Shown here piece by piece: positions 7,512 through 16,373 of a stretch of DNA of 64,000 bases (position 1 is the stretch's first letter; each line of letters begins with the position of its first letter). The stretch covers positions 62,001-126,000 of the forward strand of contig NZ_JACZHT010000002.1 of the NCBI RefSeq assembly GCF_014861485.1. The letters run 5' to 3'. The notes beneath the pieces are model-generated. The model did no database searches, was not told where the DNA came from, and was given only the letters and a program-made list of their open reading frames with translations. Both the position numbers and the translations under genes were made by a program. This stretch comes from Phaeovibrio sulfidiphilus (GTDB lineage Bacteria; Pseudomonadota; Alphaproteobacteria; Rhodospirillales; Rhodospirillaceae).

Positions 7512-9770
7512 CTAGCGGCGCCCCCGCCGGGGCCGGGTGTCCTTCAGGGCGCGGGCGCTGCGGCGGATCTTCCCGCCATCCTTCCGGACCGTGCCGCCCT
7601 CGATCCACTCGAAGGTCAGGCGTCCGCTGGCGGTGCTCACGTCCTGGAGCCGCACCGTGATCGGATCCCCCAGGGAGAACACCAGGTTCGAGCGCTCGCC
7701 GATCAGCCGGTGACCGCTCTCGTCCAGGATGTAGTAGTCCGGAGGCAGGCCCGTGAAGGGGACGAAGCCGTCTGCGCCGGTTTCCTCCAGGGTGACGAAC
7801 AGGCCGCCCCGGCTGACCCCGTTGACCCGGGCGGCAAAGAACGATCCGCACTGGGTAGCCAGGAACAGGGCGGTGGCCCGCAGGACGCTCTCCCGCTCGG
7901 CCTGGGCGGCCCGCCGCTCGGTCGAGGTGATGTGCTGGCCGATCTCGTCCAGCGGCAGGGAGGCCCCCGGCTCGCCCCCGTCGCGGCCCAGGCCCAGAAC
8001 CCGGATCAGGGCCCGGTGGACCGTCAGGTCCGCATAGCGGCGGATGGGGGAGGTGAAGTGGGCGTAGCGCCGCAGGGACAGGCCGAAGTGTCCGATGTTG
8101 TCCGGGCTGTACTCCGCCTGGGCCTGGGAGCGCAGAACCATGGCGTTGACCATGTGCTCGCGCGGTGTGTTCCGGACCAGGTCCAGAAGGCCGTTGAACT
8201 GGGAGGCCTGCTTGATGGTCCCCTTGGTGAACGGAAGCCCCTGCTCGCGCAGGAAGTCGGCAAGTCCCCGGGCCTTCTCGGGCGAGGGCTGGTCGTGCAC
8301 GCGAAACAGGCACGGCTCGTGGCGCCGCTCCAGGGTCTCGGCCGCGGAGACGTTCGCGGCGATCATGAAGTCCTCGATCAGGCGGTGGCTGTTGAGCCGG
8401 TGGACCGGCAGGATGGCTGTCGGCTGCCCCTGGTCGTTCATGTGCACCCGGACCTCGGGGAGTTCCAGCTCCAGGCAGCCCCGCTTGCGGCGGGCGTGGT
8501 CCAGGGCCTCCCAGGCGCCGTAGAGCGGAGCGATGACCGTGTCCAGGAACGGAACGACCTCCGGGTCCGGCTGGCCGTCCCGGGCCTTCTGCACCTGCTC
8601 ATAGGTCAGGCGAGCGGCCGAGCGCATCAGGCCACGCACAAACCGGTGGCTCCGGATCTCGCCCTGGGCGTCCAGGGTGATGCGCACCGCAAGGCAGCCC
8701 CGGTCCTCGCCCGGGACCAGGGAGCACCAGCCGTTGGAGAGCTCCTCCGGCAGCATGGGAACCACGCAGTCGGGGAAGTAGACCGAGTTCCCGCGCTCAA
8801 AGGCCTCCCGGTCCAGGGGGCTGCCCGGCGGCACGTAGTGGGCCACGTCCGCAATGGCGATGAGCACGATCCAGCCGCCCCGGTTGGAGGGGCTGGGGTC
8901 CGGCTCGGCAAAAACCGCGTCGTCAAAGTCCCGGGCGTCGGCCCCGTCGATGGTGACCAGCGGGATGGCGCGCAGATCCTCGCGCCCGGCAAGGTCCACG
9001 GCGCCGGCGGCCCGGGCCTGCTCCAGCGCCGGAGCGGGAAACACATGGGGGATGTCATAGGTCTCGATGGCCACCCGCGAGATGAACCTGGCCTCGGTCT
9101 CCCGGCCCAGGGTGCGCAAGATCCGCACCGTATGGGCGCCCGCGTTGCGTCCGGGCAGGAGCTCGGCCTCCACAAAGGTGCCGGGCTCCAGATCCCGGGA
9201 ATCGTCCACCCGGTAGACCGCCAGATCCTTGCGGGCGGTGGGGACCAGGCGCAGACCGTCGGACACCGGGGACAGAACCCCAAGGATCCGCACCGGCCCC
9301 TGGGCCAGGCGACGGATGGGCCGGGCGAAATAGTGGGTGTCGTCCACGGCCTGGAGGCGGGCCAGGAACCGGTCCCCCACGCGCCAGGGGCCTCCCTCGG
9401 CCCGGGAGGACTTGCGGTCCTCGCGCAGCTCGATGCGCACAGCGGGGGTCTCGTCGTCCGGATCGTCGGCCGTGCTGTCCCGGGCGCTGCGGCACAGGAG
9501 CTCGCCCTCCGGTCCCCGCCCCGAGATCACAAGGATCCCCACCTCGGGCAGGCGCCCCGGAAGGGTGACCCGCTTGCCCCGGCCTTTTTTCAGGTGGCCC
9601 TCGCTTTCCAGCTCTTTCAGGAGGGCCCGCAGCTGGGCCCGGGCCGGGCCCGTGATGTGGAAGGCGCGGGCGATTTCCCGGCGCCCCACAACACCGGTGC
9701 TTTCCTGGAGAAAGGCCAGGACCTCGTCCTTTGTGGGAAAGGGACGGCTGCCCGAGGAGGATGTGTTCAT
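7512..9770 (-). CDS. rnr: Ribonuclease R
   Basis: A 752-residue 3'-5' exoribonuclease of the RNB family that degrades structured RNA. An N-terminal winged-helix-like part (1-70) is followed by cold-shock/OB segments, then the RNB catalytic domain opening with IDGADARDFDDAVFAE near residue 270, which supplies the clustered metal-binding aspartates. Further motifs are ADVAHYV, FRVHDQPSPEK and SPIRRYADLTVHR. A C-terminal S1 domain (around 640-720) and a basic Arg/Lys tail close the protein. Length is typical for alphaproteobacteria. ATG at 9770 overlaps the stop of the glycosyltransferase by four bases, so it is the last gene of a coupled unit. Confidence 0.95.
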   Translation of the reverse strand: MNTSSSGSRPFPTKDEVLAFLQESTGVVGRREIARAFHITGPARAQLRALLKELESEGHLKKGRGKRVTLPGRLPEVGILVISGRGPEGELLCRSARDSTADDPDDETPAVRIELREDRKSSRAEGGPWRVGDRFLARLQAVDDTHYFARPIRRLAQGPVRILGVLSPVSDGLRLVPTARKDLAVYRVDDSRDLEPGTFVEAELLPGRNAGAHTVRILRTLGRETEARFISRVAIETYDIPHVFPAPALEQARAAGAVDLAGREDLRAIPLVTIDGADARDFDDAVFAEPDPSPSNRGGWIVLIAIADVAHYVPPGSPLDREAFERGNSVYFPDCVVPMLPEELSNGWCSLVPGEDRGCLAVRITLDAQGEIRSHRFVRGLMRSAARLTYEQVQKARDGQPDPEVVPFLDTVIAPLYGAWEALDHARRKRGCLELELPEVRVHMNDQGQPTAILPVHRLNSHRLIEDFMIAANVSAAETLERRHEPCLFRVHDQPSPEKARGLADFLREQGLPFTKGTIKQASQFNGLLDLVRNTPREHMVNAMVLRSQAQAEYSPDNIGHFGLSLRRYAHFTSPIRRYADLTVHRALIRVLGLGRDGGEPGASLPLDEIGQHITSTERRAAQAERESVLRATALFLATQCGSFFAARVNGVSRGGLFVTLEETGADGFVPFTGLPPDYYILDESGHRLIGERSNLVFSLGDPITVRLQDVSTASGRLTFEWIEGGTVRKDGGKIRRSARALKDTRPRRGRR

Positions 9771-10738
9771 ACCGGTGTCGTTTCCAGCGTGTCAAAGAGT
9801 GTCCCGATGGCCTGCTCCACCGTCTCGACGCTCAGGGAGGACATGTCCGGGGGCAGGGGGTCCAAAACGGGGTGGTCCCAGGGGCCGGTTCCGACGATCC
9901 CCGTGTCGCGCACGGTGATGGCCTTCGGGCCGGCGGGCGCGTAGAGCCAGTCCCGGGTGGGGCCGAACAGGCCCACGGTGGGAATCCCGGCGGCGGCGGC
10001 CATGTGCATGGCTCCGGAATCGTTGCCGACAAAAAGGGCGCAGCGCTCCAGGACGGCCTGGATGTCCAGCAGGTCCGGATGGCCGAACAGCTCGATGCGG
10101 CGGCTGTCGTCCAGAAGCTCGCGAAACAGGTCCGCCCGGGTGCTCTCGTGGGCCGAGCCGATCAGGGCAAAGCGCGCGTTCTCGAAGCGGGCGCCCGGGG
10201 CGCTCAGGCGCCGGATCAGTTCGGCAAAGCGCTCCGCGGGCCACTCCTTGGGGTACCAGTTGGCCCAGGGGGCGAGGGCCACCACGGGGGCGCCCTCGGG
10301 CACCAGGGCCCGGGCCGCCTTCCGGTTGGCCTCGGCGGGCCACAGGCGGGGCCAGGGCGGGGTCTCCAGCCCCAGCATCCGGGACATGCGCACCAGGCGG
10401 TGCGCCGGGTTCTTGCCCGCGGTCGAGCTCTGCCAGTAGCGCTTGCGCACCGGCAGAAGCCACGAGACCGCCGAGACCCGCAGGTCAATCAGCATGTCCC
10501 AGCGCCGGGTGACGGTCTGCCGCCAGAGGTTGATCCAGTGGAGGTTCCAGCGTTTCTTGTCGATGATGATGATGCGTTCCAGCCCCGGCACGTTGGCAAA
10601 CAGGGGAGCGGCGAGACGCCCGCAGGCGACGGTCACCTTCAGGTCCGGGTGGGTGCGGACCATGTGGTCCAGAAGGGCGGTGGTCATGACCGCATCGCCA
10701 ATCCGCGAGGCGGTAATAAAGAGAAGGGATTGTGCCAT
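9767..10738 (-). CDS. Glycosyltransferase family 9 (heptosyltransferase-like), 323 aa
   Basis: The N-terminus SLLFITASRIGDAVMTTALL is the GT9 start seen in ADP-heptose:LPS heptosyltransferases (RIGD, ALL). Around residues 230-260 it has VGNDSGAMHMAAAAGIPTVGLFGPT, the GT9 nucleotide-sugar motif with the conserved NDSG and H. Expected role: addition of a heptose or related sugar to the inner core of lipopolysaccharide at the cytoplasmic face. The gene lies one base after the phosphotransferase-kinase fusion and overlaps rnr by four bases. The exact acceptor cannot be assigned; whether it is WaaC, WaaF or a later enzyme is open. Confidence 0.85.
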   Translation of the reverse strand: MAQSLLFITASRIGDAVMTTALLDHMVRTHPDLKVTVACGRLAAPLFANVPGLERIIIIDKKRWNLHWINLWRQTVTRRWDMLIDLRVSAVSWLLPVRKRYWQSSTAGKNPAHRLVRMSRMLGLETPPWPRLWPAEANRKAARALVPEGAPVVALAPWANWYPKEWPAERFAELIRRLSAPGARFENARFALIGSAHESTRADLFRELLDDSRRIELFGHPDLLDIQAVLERCALFVGNDSGAMHMAAAAGIPTVGLFGPTRDWLYAPAGPKAITVRDTGIVGTGPWDHPVLDPLPPDMSSLSVETVEQAIGTLFDTLETTPV

Positions 10739-10739
10739 A

Positions 10740-12287
10740 TTATCCTGTTTTTCGGCCCCGCAGGATGTGAAGCGCCTGCTGGAGCGACTTTTTTCGGGAT
10801 CCGGAGGTGTCCACCCGGGCCCAGGTGATGTCTCCGAGATCGTAGGTTTCCTGTTTCAGGCGCACCTCGGCGTCCGCATCGGAGGCGTTGTGGGTGCGCG
10901 TGCTGACCCGCCGCAGCGCGGTCCGTGTGTCCGAGTGGGCCCAGATGCCCACAAAGGGAACCCCCTTCTGCCGGGCGAGGGCCTCGGGCTCCGCCCGCTC
11001 GTCCGGTCGGGAGAACACCGAGTCAAAGACGACGGAGGCGCCCGCATCCAGGGCCTGGGCGCCCTCGGCAAGGACCGCCTCGTAGGTGCGCCTTGCCATG
11101 TCCGGCGTGTAGGCCTCGGGGGGCAGCTTCTCGTAGGGCGACACGTCGCACAGCCGCTTGCGGACCACGTCCGAGCGCACCACAACAGCGCCGACGCCCC
11201 AGGGAAGCTCGCCCGCGAGCTTGCGGGCCAGGTGGGACTTTCCGCTGCCGGAGAGCCCCCCCACCGCCACCACCCGCGCGGGATGGGGCAGCAGGTACTG
11301 GATGGCCGCGTGGAGGTACTTTTCCGCCTCCCGCAGTTTCTCGGCCCTCGCGGCGGGATCCTCGAGCGAGGCCGCGGTGGCCGCGTTGACAAAGGCCCGG
11401 ATCGTGGAGCGCAGGGACAGGAACAGGGGCAGAAGCGCCAGCCCCTCCATGTCCCCCGTGTACTCCAGGGTGTGGTTGAGGATGTAGGACGCAAGCCGCC
11501 GGTGTCCGCGCTCGTCCAGGTCCATCAGCAGGAACGCCAGATCGTACAGGACATCAATGTCGGAAAACATGTCGTTGAAATCAATGGCGTCAAACGGGCG
11601 GAGCCGGTCCTGCCACATCACGATGTTGCCCAGGTGAAGATCCCCGTGGCAGCGGCGCACGAAACCCTCTGCTGCCCGGCGCCCCAGAAGATCCCGGTGG
11701 GTCTCGAGGGCGGCCCTCAGTCCGGCCTCCAGACGGGCGCAGGCGGCCTCGCCCAGATCCATGCGGAACGGGGCCAGGGACTGGAGGCTGTTCTCCACGG
11801 TCCGGAAGGCCCAGTCCTCGCGGTTGTCCACCCGCGGCGCGCTGTCGTGGTAGCGGACCAGGAGCTCGGCCAGGTCCAGAACCACCTGGCGCGACGGGCG
11901 CTCGTTCTCCACGATGTGGCTGAACAGGGCGTCTTGCCGGAAGCGGCGCATGACCACGACCCATTCCACCGGCTCGCCGTCGCCGCCCAGCTCCAGGCGC
12001 CCGGCGGTATCGCGGGTGACCGCCACAACGCCCTGGTACAGGCCCGGGGCCCAGGGGGCGTTCAGCTCCACCTCGCGCAGGCACACCGCCTTGCGGGTGG
12101 CCAGGTCCGTGTGGTCCAGGAACGGGAAGGCCACCGCCTTCTTGACCTTGTAGACCGTGTCCCCGATCAGGAAAATCGCCGAGATGTGGGTGTCCATCCG
12201 CCGGACCTTGCGGCTGGCCGGAAGGTCATAGGCCAGCGGGGTGCCCAGGAAATCGTATACCTCGTTCCGGGTGTGGGGAGCAGTCAT
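10740..12287 (-). CDS. Phosphotransferase-AAA kinase fusion protein, 515 aa
   Basis: The N-terminal ~320 residues are an aminoglycoside-phosphotransferase-like (APH) kinase. RCHGDLHLGN, near residues 212-221, holds the catalytic Asp and Asn, and AIDFND is the metal-binding DFxD-like motif. The C-terminal ~180 residues are a P-loop kinase of the gluconate-kinase/zeta-toxin type, with AVGGLSGSGKSHLA around 342-355 (Lys about 350), VVRSDVVRKRL and VVFDSVFSRPDER. This two-kinase architecture is known in proteobacteria as a 'bifunctional aminoglycoside phosphotransferase/ATP-binding protein', but substrates are not established. Resistance to aminoglycosides is unlikely from this alone. The GT9 gene one base downstream suggests phosphorylation of a sugar or LPS precursor (inference). 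Confidence 0.8.
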   Translation of the reverse strand: MTAPHTRNEVYDFLGTPLAYDLPASRKVRRMDTHISAIFLIGDTVYKVKKAVAFPFLDHTDLATRKAVCLREVELNAPWAPGLYQGVVAVTRDTAGRLELGGDGEPVEWVVVMRRFRQDALFSHIVENERPSRQVVLDLAELLVRYHDSAPRVDNREDWAFRTVENSLQSLAPFRMDLGEAACARLEAGLRAALETHRDLLGRRAAEGFVRRCHGDLHLGNIVMWQDRLRPFDAIDFNDMFSDIDVLYDLAFLLMDLDERGHRRLASYILNHTLEYTGDMEGLALLPLFLSLRSTIRAFVNAATAASLEDPAARAEKLREAEKYLHAAIQYLLPHPARVVAVGGLSGSGKSHLARKLAGELPWGVGAVVVRSDVVRKRLCDVSPYEKLPPEAYTPDMARRTYEAVLAEGAQALDAGASVVFDSVFSRPDERAEPEALARQKGVPFVGIWAHSDTRTALRRVSTRTHNASDADAEVRLKQETYDLGDITWARVDTSGSRKKSLQQALHILRGRKTG

Positions 12288-12324
12288 GGTCGGGGCCCTT
12301 GTTGTATCTTCCGAGGCGGACCGG

Positions 12325-13155
12325 TCAGGCCTTCAGTTTGTAGCCCGAGCGCAGGAGGAGCCAGCAGGCGAGGCCCAGCCCCGCGTTGACACCCAGCACC
12401 ACCAGAGCGCCCAGCAGGGGCGTGGCCTGGTCATGTCCGATAAAGCCGTACCGGAAACCGTCGATCATGTAGAAGAACGGGTTGAGGGAGGCAAACAGAC
12501 GGGCCGTGTCCGGAAGTCTGTCAATGGTATAGAACGTTCCCGACAGAAACGAAAGCGGCGTGACAATAAAATTGGTGATTCCAGCCAGATGGTCGAACTT
12601 TTCGGCCCAGATGGCGGCAATAATCCCCAGGAGGGACAGCATCAGCGAGGCCCCGATGGCGTGATACAGGATAAAGAACAGGTGCGCCGCGTGAAGGGGG
12701 ACAAAGAAGGCCATTCCGGCCGCCACCGCCGCGCCCACCACGAGCCCCCGGGTCACGCCTCCCAGGGCCAGTCCGGTCATGATCTCGAACGGGCTCAGGG
12801 GCGGCATGAGGGTGTCCACGATGGAGCCCTGGATCTTGGCGATCATCAGCGAGCTCGAGGAGTTGGCAAAGGCGTTCTGGACCATGGCCATGATGATCAG
12901 GCCCGGCGCCAGGAACTCCATGAAGGGCACCCCGTTGCGAAGCCCGGTGGTCTCGCCGATGGACAGGGCGAAGATCGCAAGAAAGATCAGGGTGGTGATC
13001 AGCGGAGCCGCCAGGGTCTGAAGCCAGACCTTCATGAAGCGGCGCACCTCCCTCATGTACAGCTCCCACAGTCCGCGGCCGTTGAAACGTCCGATTCGCC
13101 GCGGAGGGTGAGCAAGCGGCTTGACTTTCCTTGTCAACATATCGACAGTGGACAC
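12325..13155 (-). CDS. ABC-2 type transporter permease (YadH-like), 276 aa
   Basis: Six hydrophobic segments follow a basic cytoplasmic N-terminus. The family pattern includes LAAPLITTLIFLAIFA, PFMEFLAPGLIIMAM and the loop LNPFFYMIDGFRYGFIG typical of ABC-2 permeases such as YadH and polysaccharide exporters. GTG at 13155 is preferred over the in-frame ATG at 13140 because AGGA sits eight bases upstream of the GTG and nothing comparable precedes the ATG. The gap to the next gene is 37 bases, so it probably heads the four-gene unit ending with rnr. The expected partner ATPase is not in this window. Confidence 0.85.
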   Translation of the reverse strand: MSTVDMLTRKVKPLAHPPRRIGRFNGRGLWELYMREVRRFMKVWLQTLAAPLITTLIFLAIFALSIGETTGLRNGVPFMEFLAPGLIIMAMVQNAFANSSSSLMIAKIQGSIVDTLMPPLSPFEIMTGLALGGVTRGLVVGAAVAAGMAFFVPLHAAHLFFILYHAIGASLMLSLLGIIAAIWAEKFDHLAGITNFIVTPLSFLSGTFYTIDRLPDTARLFASLNPFFYMIDGFRYGFIGHDQATPLLGALVVLGVNAGLGLACWLLLRSGYKLKA

Positions 13156-13491
13156 GTGTTGGATCCTTTATCTGGTATGCATCCCGGGGTCGGAGTGCAG
13201 CCCGCTCGCGGGAGAGGGGTCGGGGTTTCTATAAGGCCGCGAGCCCGGCCACGCAAGGCCGCCGGTGTTTGTGCCCGGTGTTCTTCCCGTGTCCGTTCTC
13301 CCCTCCGCTCCCGTGTCCGCCTGTCCGTCCGACACCCCTGTCCGACTCCGATTTCCGGTGTCCGGCCTGTCTCGGGTCCGGTGGTCCGGAGCCCCGGTAT
13401 CCCTTTCTTCCGGTACTTCGGTGCCCTTGTTTCTGAATGTTCGTGACGGCGCGTCCCACGTCAGGCGCGCTCCCCGGTCCGGAGGCGTGGA
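13156..13491. other. Divergent intergenic region rich in GTGTCCG-type repeats
   Basis: These 336 bases separate the minus-strand ABC permease from the plus-strand transglycosylase, so promoters for both should be here. No good -35/-10 pair stands out. The region contains many short variants of CCGGTGT and GTGTCCG, including a CCGGTGTCCG core at 13355-13364. The transglycosylase start has a strong ribosome site, GGAGG at 13481-13485. Confidence 0.4.
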
Positions 13492-15261
13492 ATGGTCAAA
13501 GACACGGAACAGGTTGCATCCCTGTCGCCCACGGTTCGCCTTGGCGGGGCCGCCATTGACCGCAAGGTGGTGTCCGGGATCCGCGCCGCCAGCGACCGGA
13601 CCGGCGTGGACTTCCGGTTCATGCTGGCCAAGGCCCGCCACGAGAGCGATTTCCAGACCGACGCCCGCAATCTCCGCAGTTCCGCCCAGGGTCTCTACCA
13701 GTTCACGGACCAGACGTGGATGGAGCAGATCAAGCGCCACGGCGCCCGCTATGGCCTTGCGCACCTGTCCGACCGCCTGAGCCCCCGGCCCGGGGGCGGC
13801 TACCAGGCCGACAGCCCCGAGGCCCTGCGGGAGATCCTGGCCCTGCGGCGCGATCCGGCGGTGTCCGCCGCCATGGCGGCCGAGTACACCAGTCAGAACA
13901 GCACCTATCTCGAGCGCCGCCTGGGCCGTCCCGCGGGCGAGACCGACCTTTACATGGCCCACTTCCTGGGGCCGGGCGGGGCGGTGAATTTCCTGCGCGC
14001 GATGGAGAGCACCCCGGCGGCGTCGGCGGCTGCGGCGTTTCCCCGGGCGGCCGGGGCAAACCGCACTGTGTTCTTTACCCCGGAAGGGGTGCCCCGGTCC
14101 TTTGCCGAGGTCTACGAGGTTCTGGACGCCTCCATATCCTCCGCCATGAGCCGTTTCGGCGCCGGATCCGGCACAGCACAGGCGCAGGCTCAGGCCGTGC
14201 GCTGGGCTCCGCCGTCGGGGCTGTCCCCCAACGGGCTGGACGGCCACAGTGACGCACCCGTGCCCGTGGCGCCGGTCATGCCCCAGGCGGTCCGGGACCG
14301 GCGCACCATCGCGGCCGTGGTCAGCCGCTATCGGGAGATGATGAACGCCCGCCCGGCGCTTCCCTCGGACGGGATGGCCCGGGCCGGGGATCCGGTCCGT
14401 CAGGCGGGGATCCGTCCCGAGCCGCTGCCCGGGCGAAAGGCCGGCCCGGCTGCGGTTCCGCTTGAGGCTCCGGCATCCGGTTCGGCTGCGGTCACTGCGG
14501 CGGATAGATCCGTCCGGGCTGCGTCTGTCTCCGATTCCGGGTCCGGGTTTGGTTCCGGCTCCGGGGAGGGCTTTGTGCCCTGGCCCTCGGCCCGGCGGCC
14601 CGAGGCCGAGGATATGGGGCAGGGCGCCCGGGTGTTTGCCTCCCGGGAGGGGGTTCCGTTCCCGATTGCCCCGAAGCCGGGGCCCGAGGACATGGCCCTG
14701 TCCCGGGATCCGGGCGCGCCGGCGGCCACTGTGCGTCCGGTGGCTCCCGCCCAGGGAATTCGCCTGGAGATGGCCTCCGGCGCGGGCCCGATTCCCGGCG
14801 GTCTGCCGGGGATGGTGGCCGCCGACATGCCCTCCAGCCACGTTATGGAAAGCGCGGCGCGGCAGTACGCCCGTCTTGTGGACTCGGTGCCCGGTGAGGC
14901 GCCCCGCGGGCTGGCCGACCGGCTGGTTCCCGAGGACGCCGGAACCCGCAGCACCCTCAACACCCGCCCCGGGTCCGTCGACGCGCCTTCGGTCCAGGCG
15001 GTTGAGGAAACCTTCCGGCCTGATGCCCGGGTGACCGAGATCCGCCGGCGGCTGCCTCCCGTGGTGTCGGAGCGCGCCCTGGGCAGCCTCTCGAAAGAGG
15101 AGCGCCGGGCCCTGTTCGGCCAGGTGGTGGAGAGGCCCGCGCCCCCGGGTTCGGACGCTGCCTCTGTTCCTGCGGGCGAGGGGGAGGTGTCCCCGTCCGG
15201 TGGCGTCATGGCCTGGATCCGGCGGATCCGGGGTGACGGGAGCTCCGGTCCCCCGGCGTGA
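13492..15261 (+). CDS. Lytic transglycosylase (SLT fold) with long disordered tail, 589 aa
   Basis: The first ~200 residues are a soluble lytic transglycosylase-like domain. AKARHESDF places the catalytic glutamate at residue 51, followed by SAQGLYQFTDQTW and AHFLGPGGAVNFL, all typical of SLT enzymes that cut peptidoglycan glycan strands. The remaining ~390 residues are Ala/Pro/Gly/Ser/Arg-rich with no recognisable domain, and look disordered. There is no N-terminal signal peptide, so export must be non-classical, or the protein acts with a secretion or flagellar machine, as for FlgJ-like or type III-associated transglycosylases (inference). ATG at 13492 is preceded by GGAGG with six-base spacing. 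It appears monocistronic. Confidence 0.8.
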   Translation: MVKDTEQVASLSPTVRLGGAAIDRKVVSGIRAASDRTGVDFRFMLAKARHESDFQTDARNLRSSAQGLYQFTDQTWMEQIKRHGARYGLAHLSDRLSPRPGGGYQADSPEALREILALRRDPAVSAAMAAEYTSQNSTYLERRLGRPAGETDLYMAHFLGPGGAVNFLRAMESTPAASAAAAFPRAAGANRTVFFTPEGVPRSFAEVYEVLDASISSAMSRFGAGSGTAQAQAQAVRWAPPSGLSPNGLDGHSDAPVPVAPVMPQAVRDRRTIAAVVSRYREMMNARPALPSDGMARAGDPVRQAGIRPEPLPGRKAGPAAVPLEAPASGSAAVTAADRSVRAASVSDSGSGFGSGSGEGFVPWPSARRPEAEDMGQGARVFASREGVPFPIAPKPGPEDMALSRDPGAPAATVRPVAPAQGIRLEMASGAGPIPGGLPGMVAADMPSSHVMESAARQYARLVDSVPGEAPRGLADRLVPEDAGTRSTLNTRPGSVDAPSVQAVEETFRPDARVTEIRRRLPPVVSERALGSLSKEERRALFGQVVERPAPPGSDAASVPAGEGEVSPSGGVMAWIRRIRGDGSSGPPA

Positions 15262-15346
15262 TGCGGGTGTGTTCCGGTGTCCTGATGCGTCTTTTGCCCT
15301 GACCGGTGTGATGCGGCGTGGTCTTCACGCGTGATGCGGGGAGCGT

Positions 15347-16141
15347 TTACAGGCGCCCCGACAGCCTCAGGTCCAGGGCTCCGGCATCGCGCAGGATCCT
15401 GTTGGCCCCCGCGGTGTAGGCGCCGTCCGCTTCGTGCAGGACCAGGCCCGGCAGGATCTGTGCCGGTCCCCGGACCCCCTTGCGGACGCACACCAGAACC
15501 CGGGAGGCGGGCTCTCCGGCCCTGGGCCACAGGGGGAACACACGCAGGTCGCCCGTTGCCCGGCTGCAGGCGGCCACAAGGGCATCCAGGCGCGCGGCGG
15601 GGAACACCACGTACAGCCGGCCCTTGGGGCGCAGAAGGGCAAGACAGCAGCGGACCCAGCGGTCCAGGGGCATCGCGGCGCTTTCGGTATGGGCTTCGCT
15701 GCGGTGGGGGTGGGGCGAGGTGCTGCTCCCGCTTTCCGTATAGGGCGGGTTGGTCATGACCGCATCAAAGTCCCCGGGCCCTGTGCGGGCGGCCTCGCCC
15801 AGGTCGGCCCCGACGGGGATGACCCGCTCCGGGCAGCCGGTCCGGATCACGGACTCCCGAAACAGGGCGAGGGCCTCCGCGTTGCGCTCCAGCCCGGTGA
15901 CCGTCAGGTCCGGCCGGCGGACCGCAAGGGCCAGGGAGGCGGCGCCGGTGCCCGCGCCCGCGTCCAGAATCCGTGCCCCCGCCCTCGCATCGACGCAGGC
16001 GGCCAGGAACACCGGATCGATGGCCGCCCGGTAGCCCGCGCTCGGCTGGAGAAGGCGGACCCGCCCTCCGAGAAGGGCGTCCTCGCGCGGTTCCGGCGGT
16101 GTCGGACCGGTGGGGAGCGGTGCAGTTTCAAAAGCGGTCAT
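15347..16141 (-). CDS. TrmN6-like tRNA/rRNA adenine-N6 methyltransferase, 264 aa
   Basis: A class I SAM-dependent methyltransferase. Motif I is ILDAGAGTGAASLAL near residue 45-60 and motif IV is MTNPPY, diagnostic of amino-methylating N6-adenine or N5-glutamine enzymes. The N-terminal GGRVRLLQPSAGYRAAIDPVFLAA matches the TrmN6/YfiC group that modifies A37 of tRNA1(Val). The start is uncertain: ATG at 16141 best matches family N-termini, ATG at 16165 and TTG at 16204 are in-frame alternatives, and none has a clear ribosome site. It is divergent from the polyprenyl synthase gene, a common arrangement in Rhodospirillales. Confidence 0.75.
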   Translation of the reverse strand: MTAFETAPLPTGPTPPEPREDALLGGRVRLLQPSAGYRAAIDPVFLAACVDARAGARILDAGAGTGAASLALAVRRPDLTVTGLERNAEALALFRESVIRTGCPERVIPVGADLGEAARTGPGDFDAVMTNPPYTESGSSTSPHPHRSEAHTESAAMPLDRWVRCCLALLRPKGRLYVVFPAARLDALVAACSRATGDLRVFPLWPRAGEPASRVLVCVRKGVRGPAQILPGLVLHEADGAYTAGANRILRDAGALDLRLSGRL

Positions 16142-16373
16142 GGGGTGCACCCCGGGGAGGTTCATTTTTTCCCGGAGACTGGGCCCGAATCGACCGGGCG
16201 TCAACAGAAAGCCGTCCTTGCGGGAATCGTCCGCTTGACCGCGGGCGAATTCACACCCTATTCTCGCAGCGCCGCGCTCTGAAACAGTGCGGGCTGGCCT
16301 TCCGAAAGAAGCGGGATCCGTCCGTTTCCTTCCCTTTTCTCAAGTGTCGAGTACAGTACCCTTGTCAAACGCC

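Noticed and set aside
10740-12287. Acquired aminoglycoside resistance gene
   Set aside because: Only the generic APH fold is present, fused to a second kinase, in a housekeeping unit with native composition. Resistance cannot be inferred.
16204-16204. Upstream TTG start for the TrmN6-like gene
   Set aside because: It adds residues unlike family N-termini and has no ribosome site; the ATG at 16141 is preferred.
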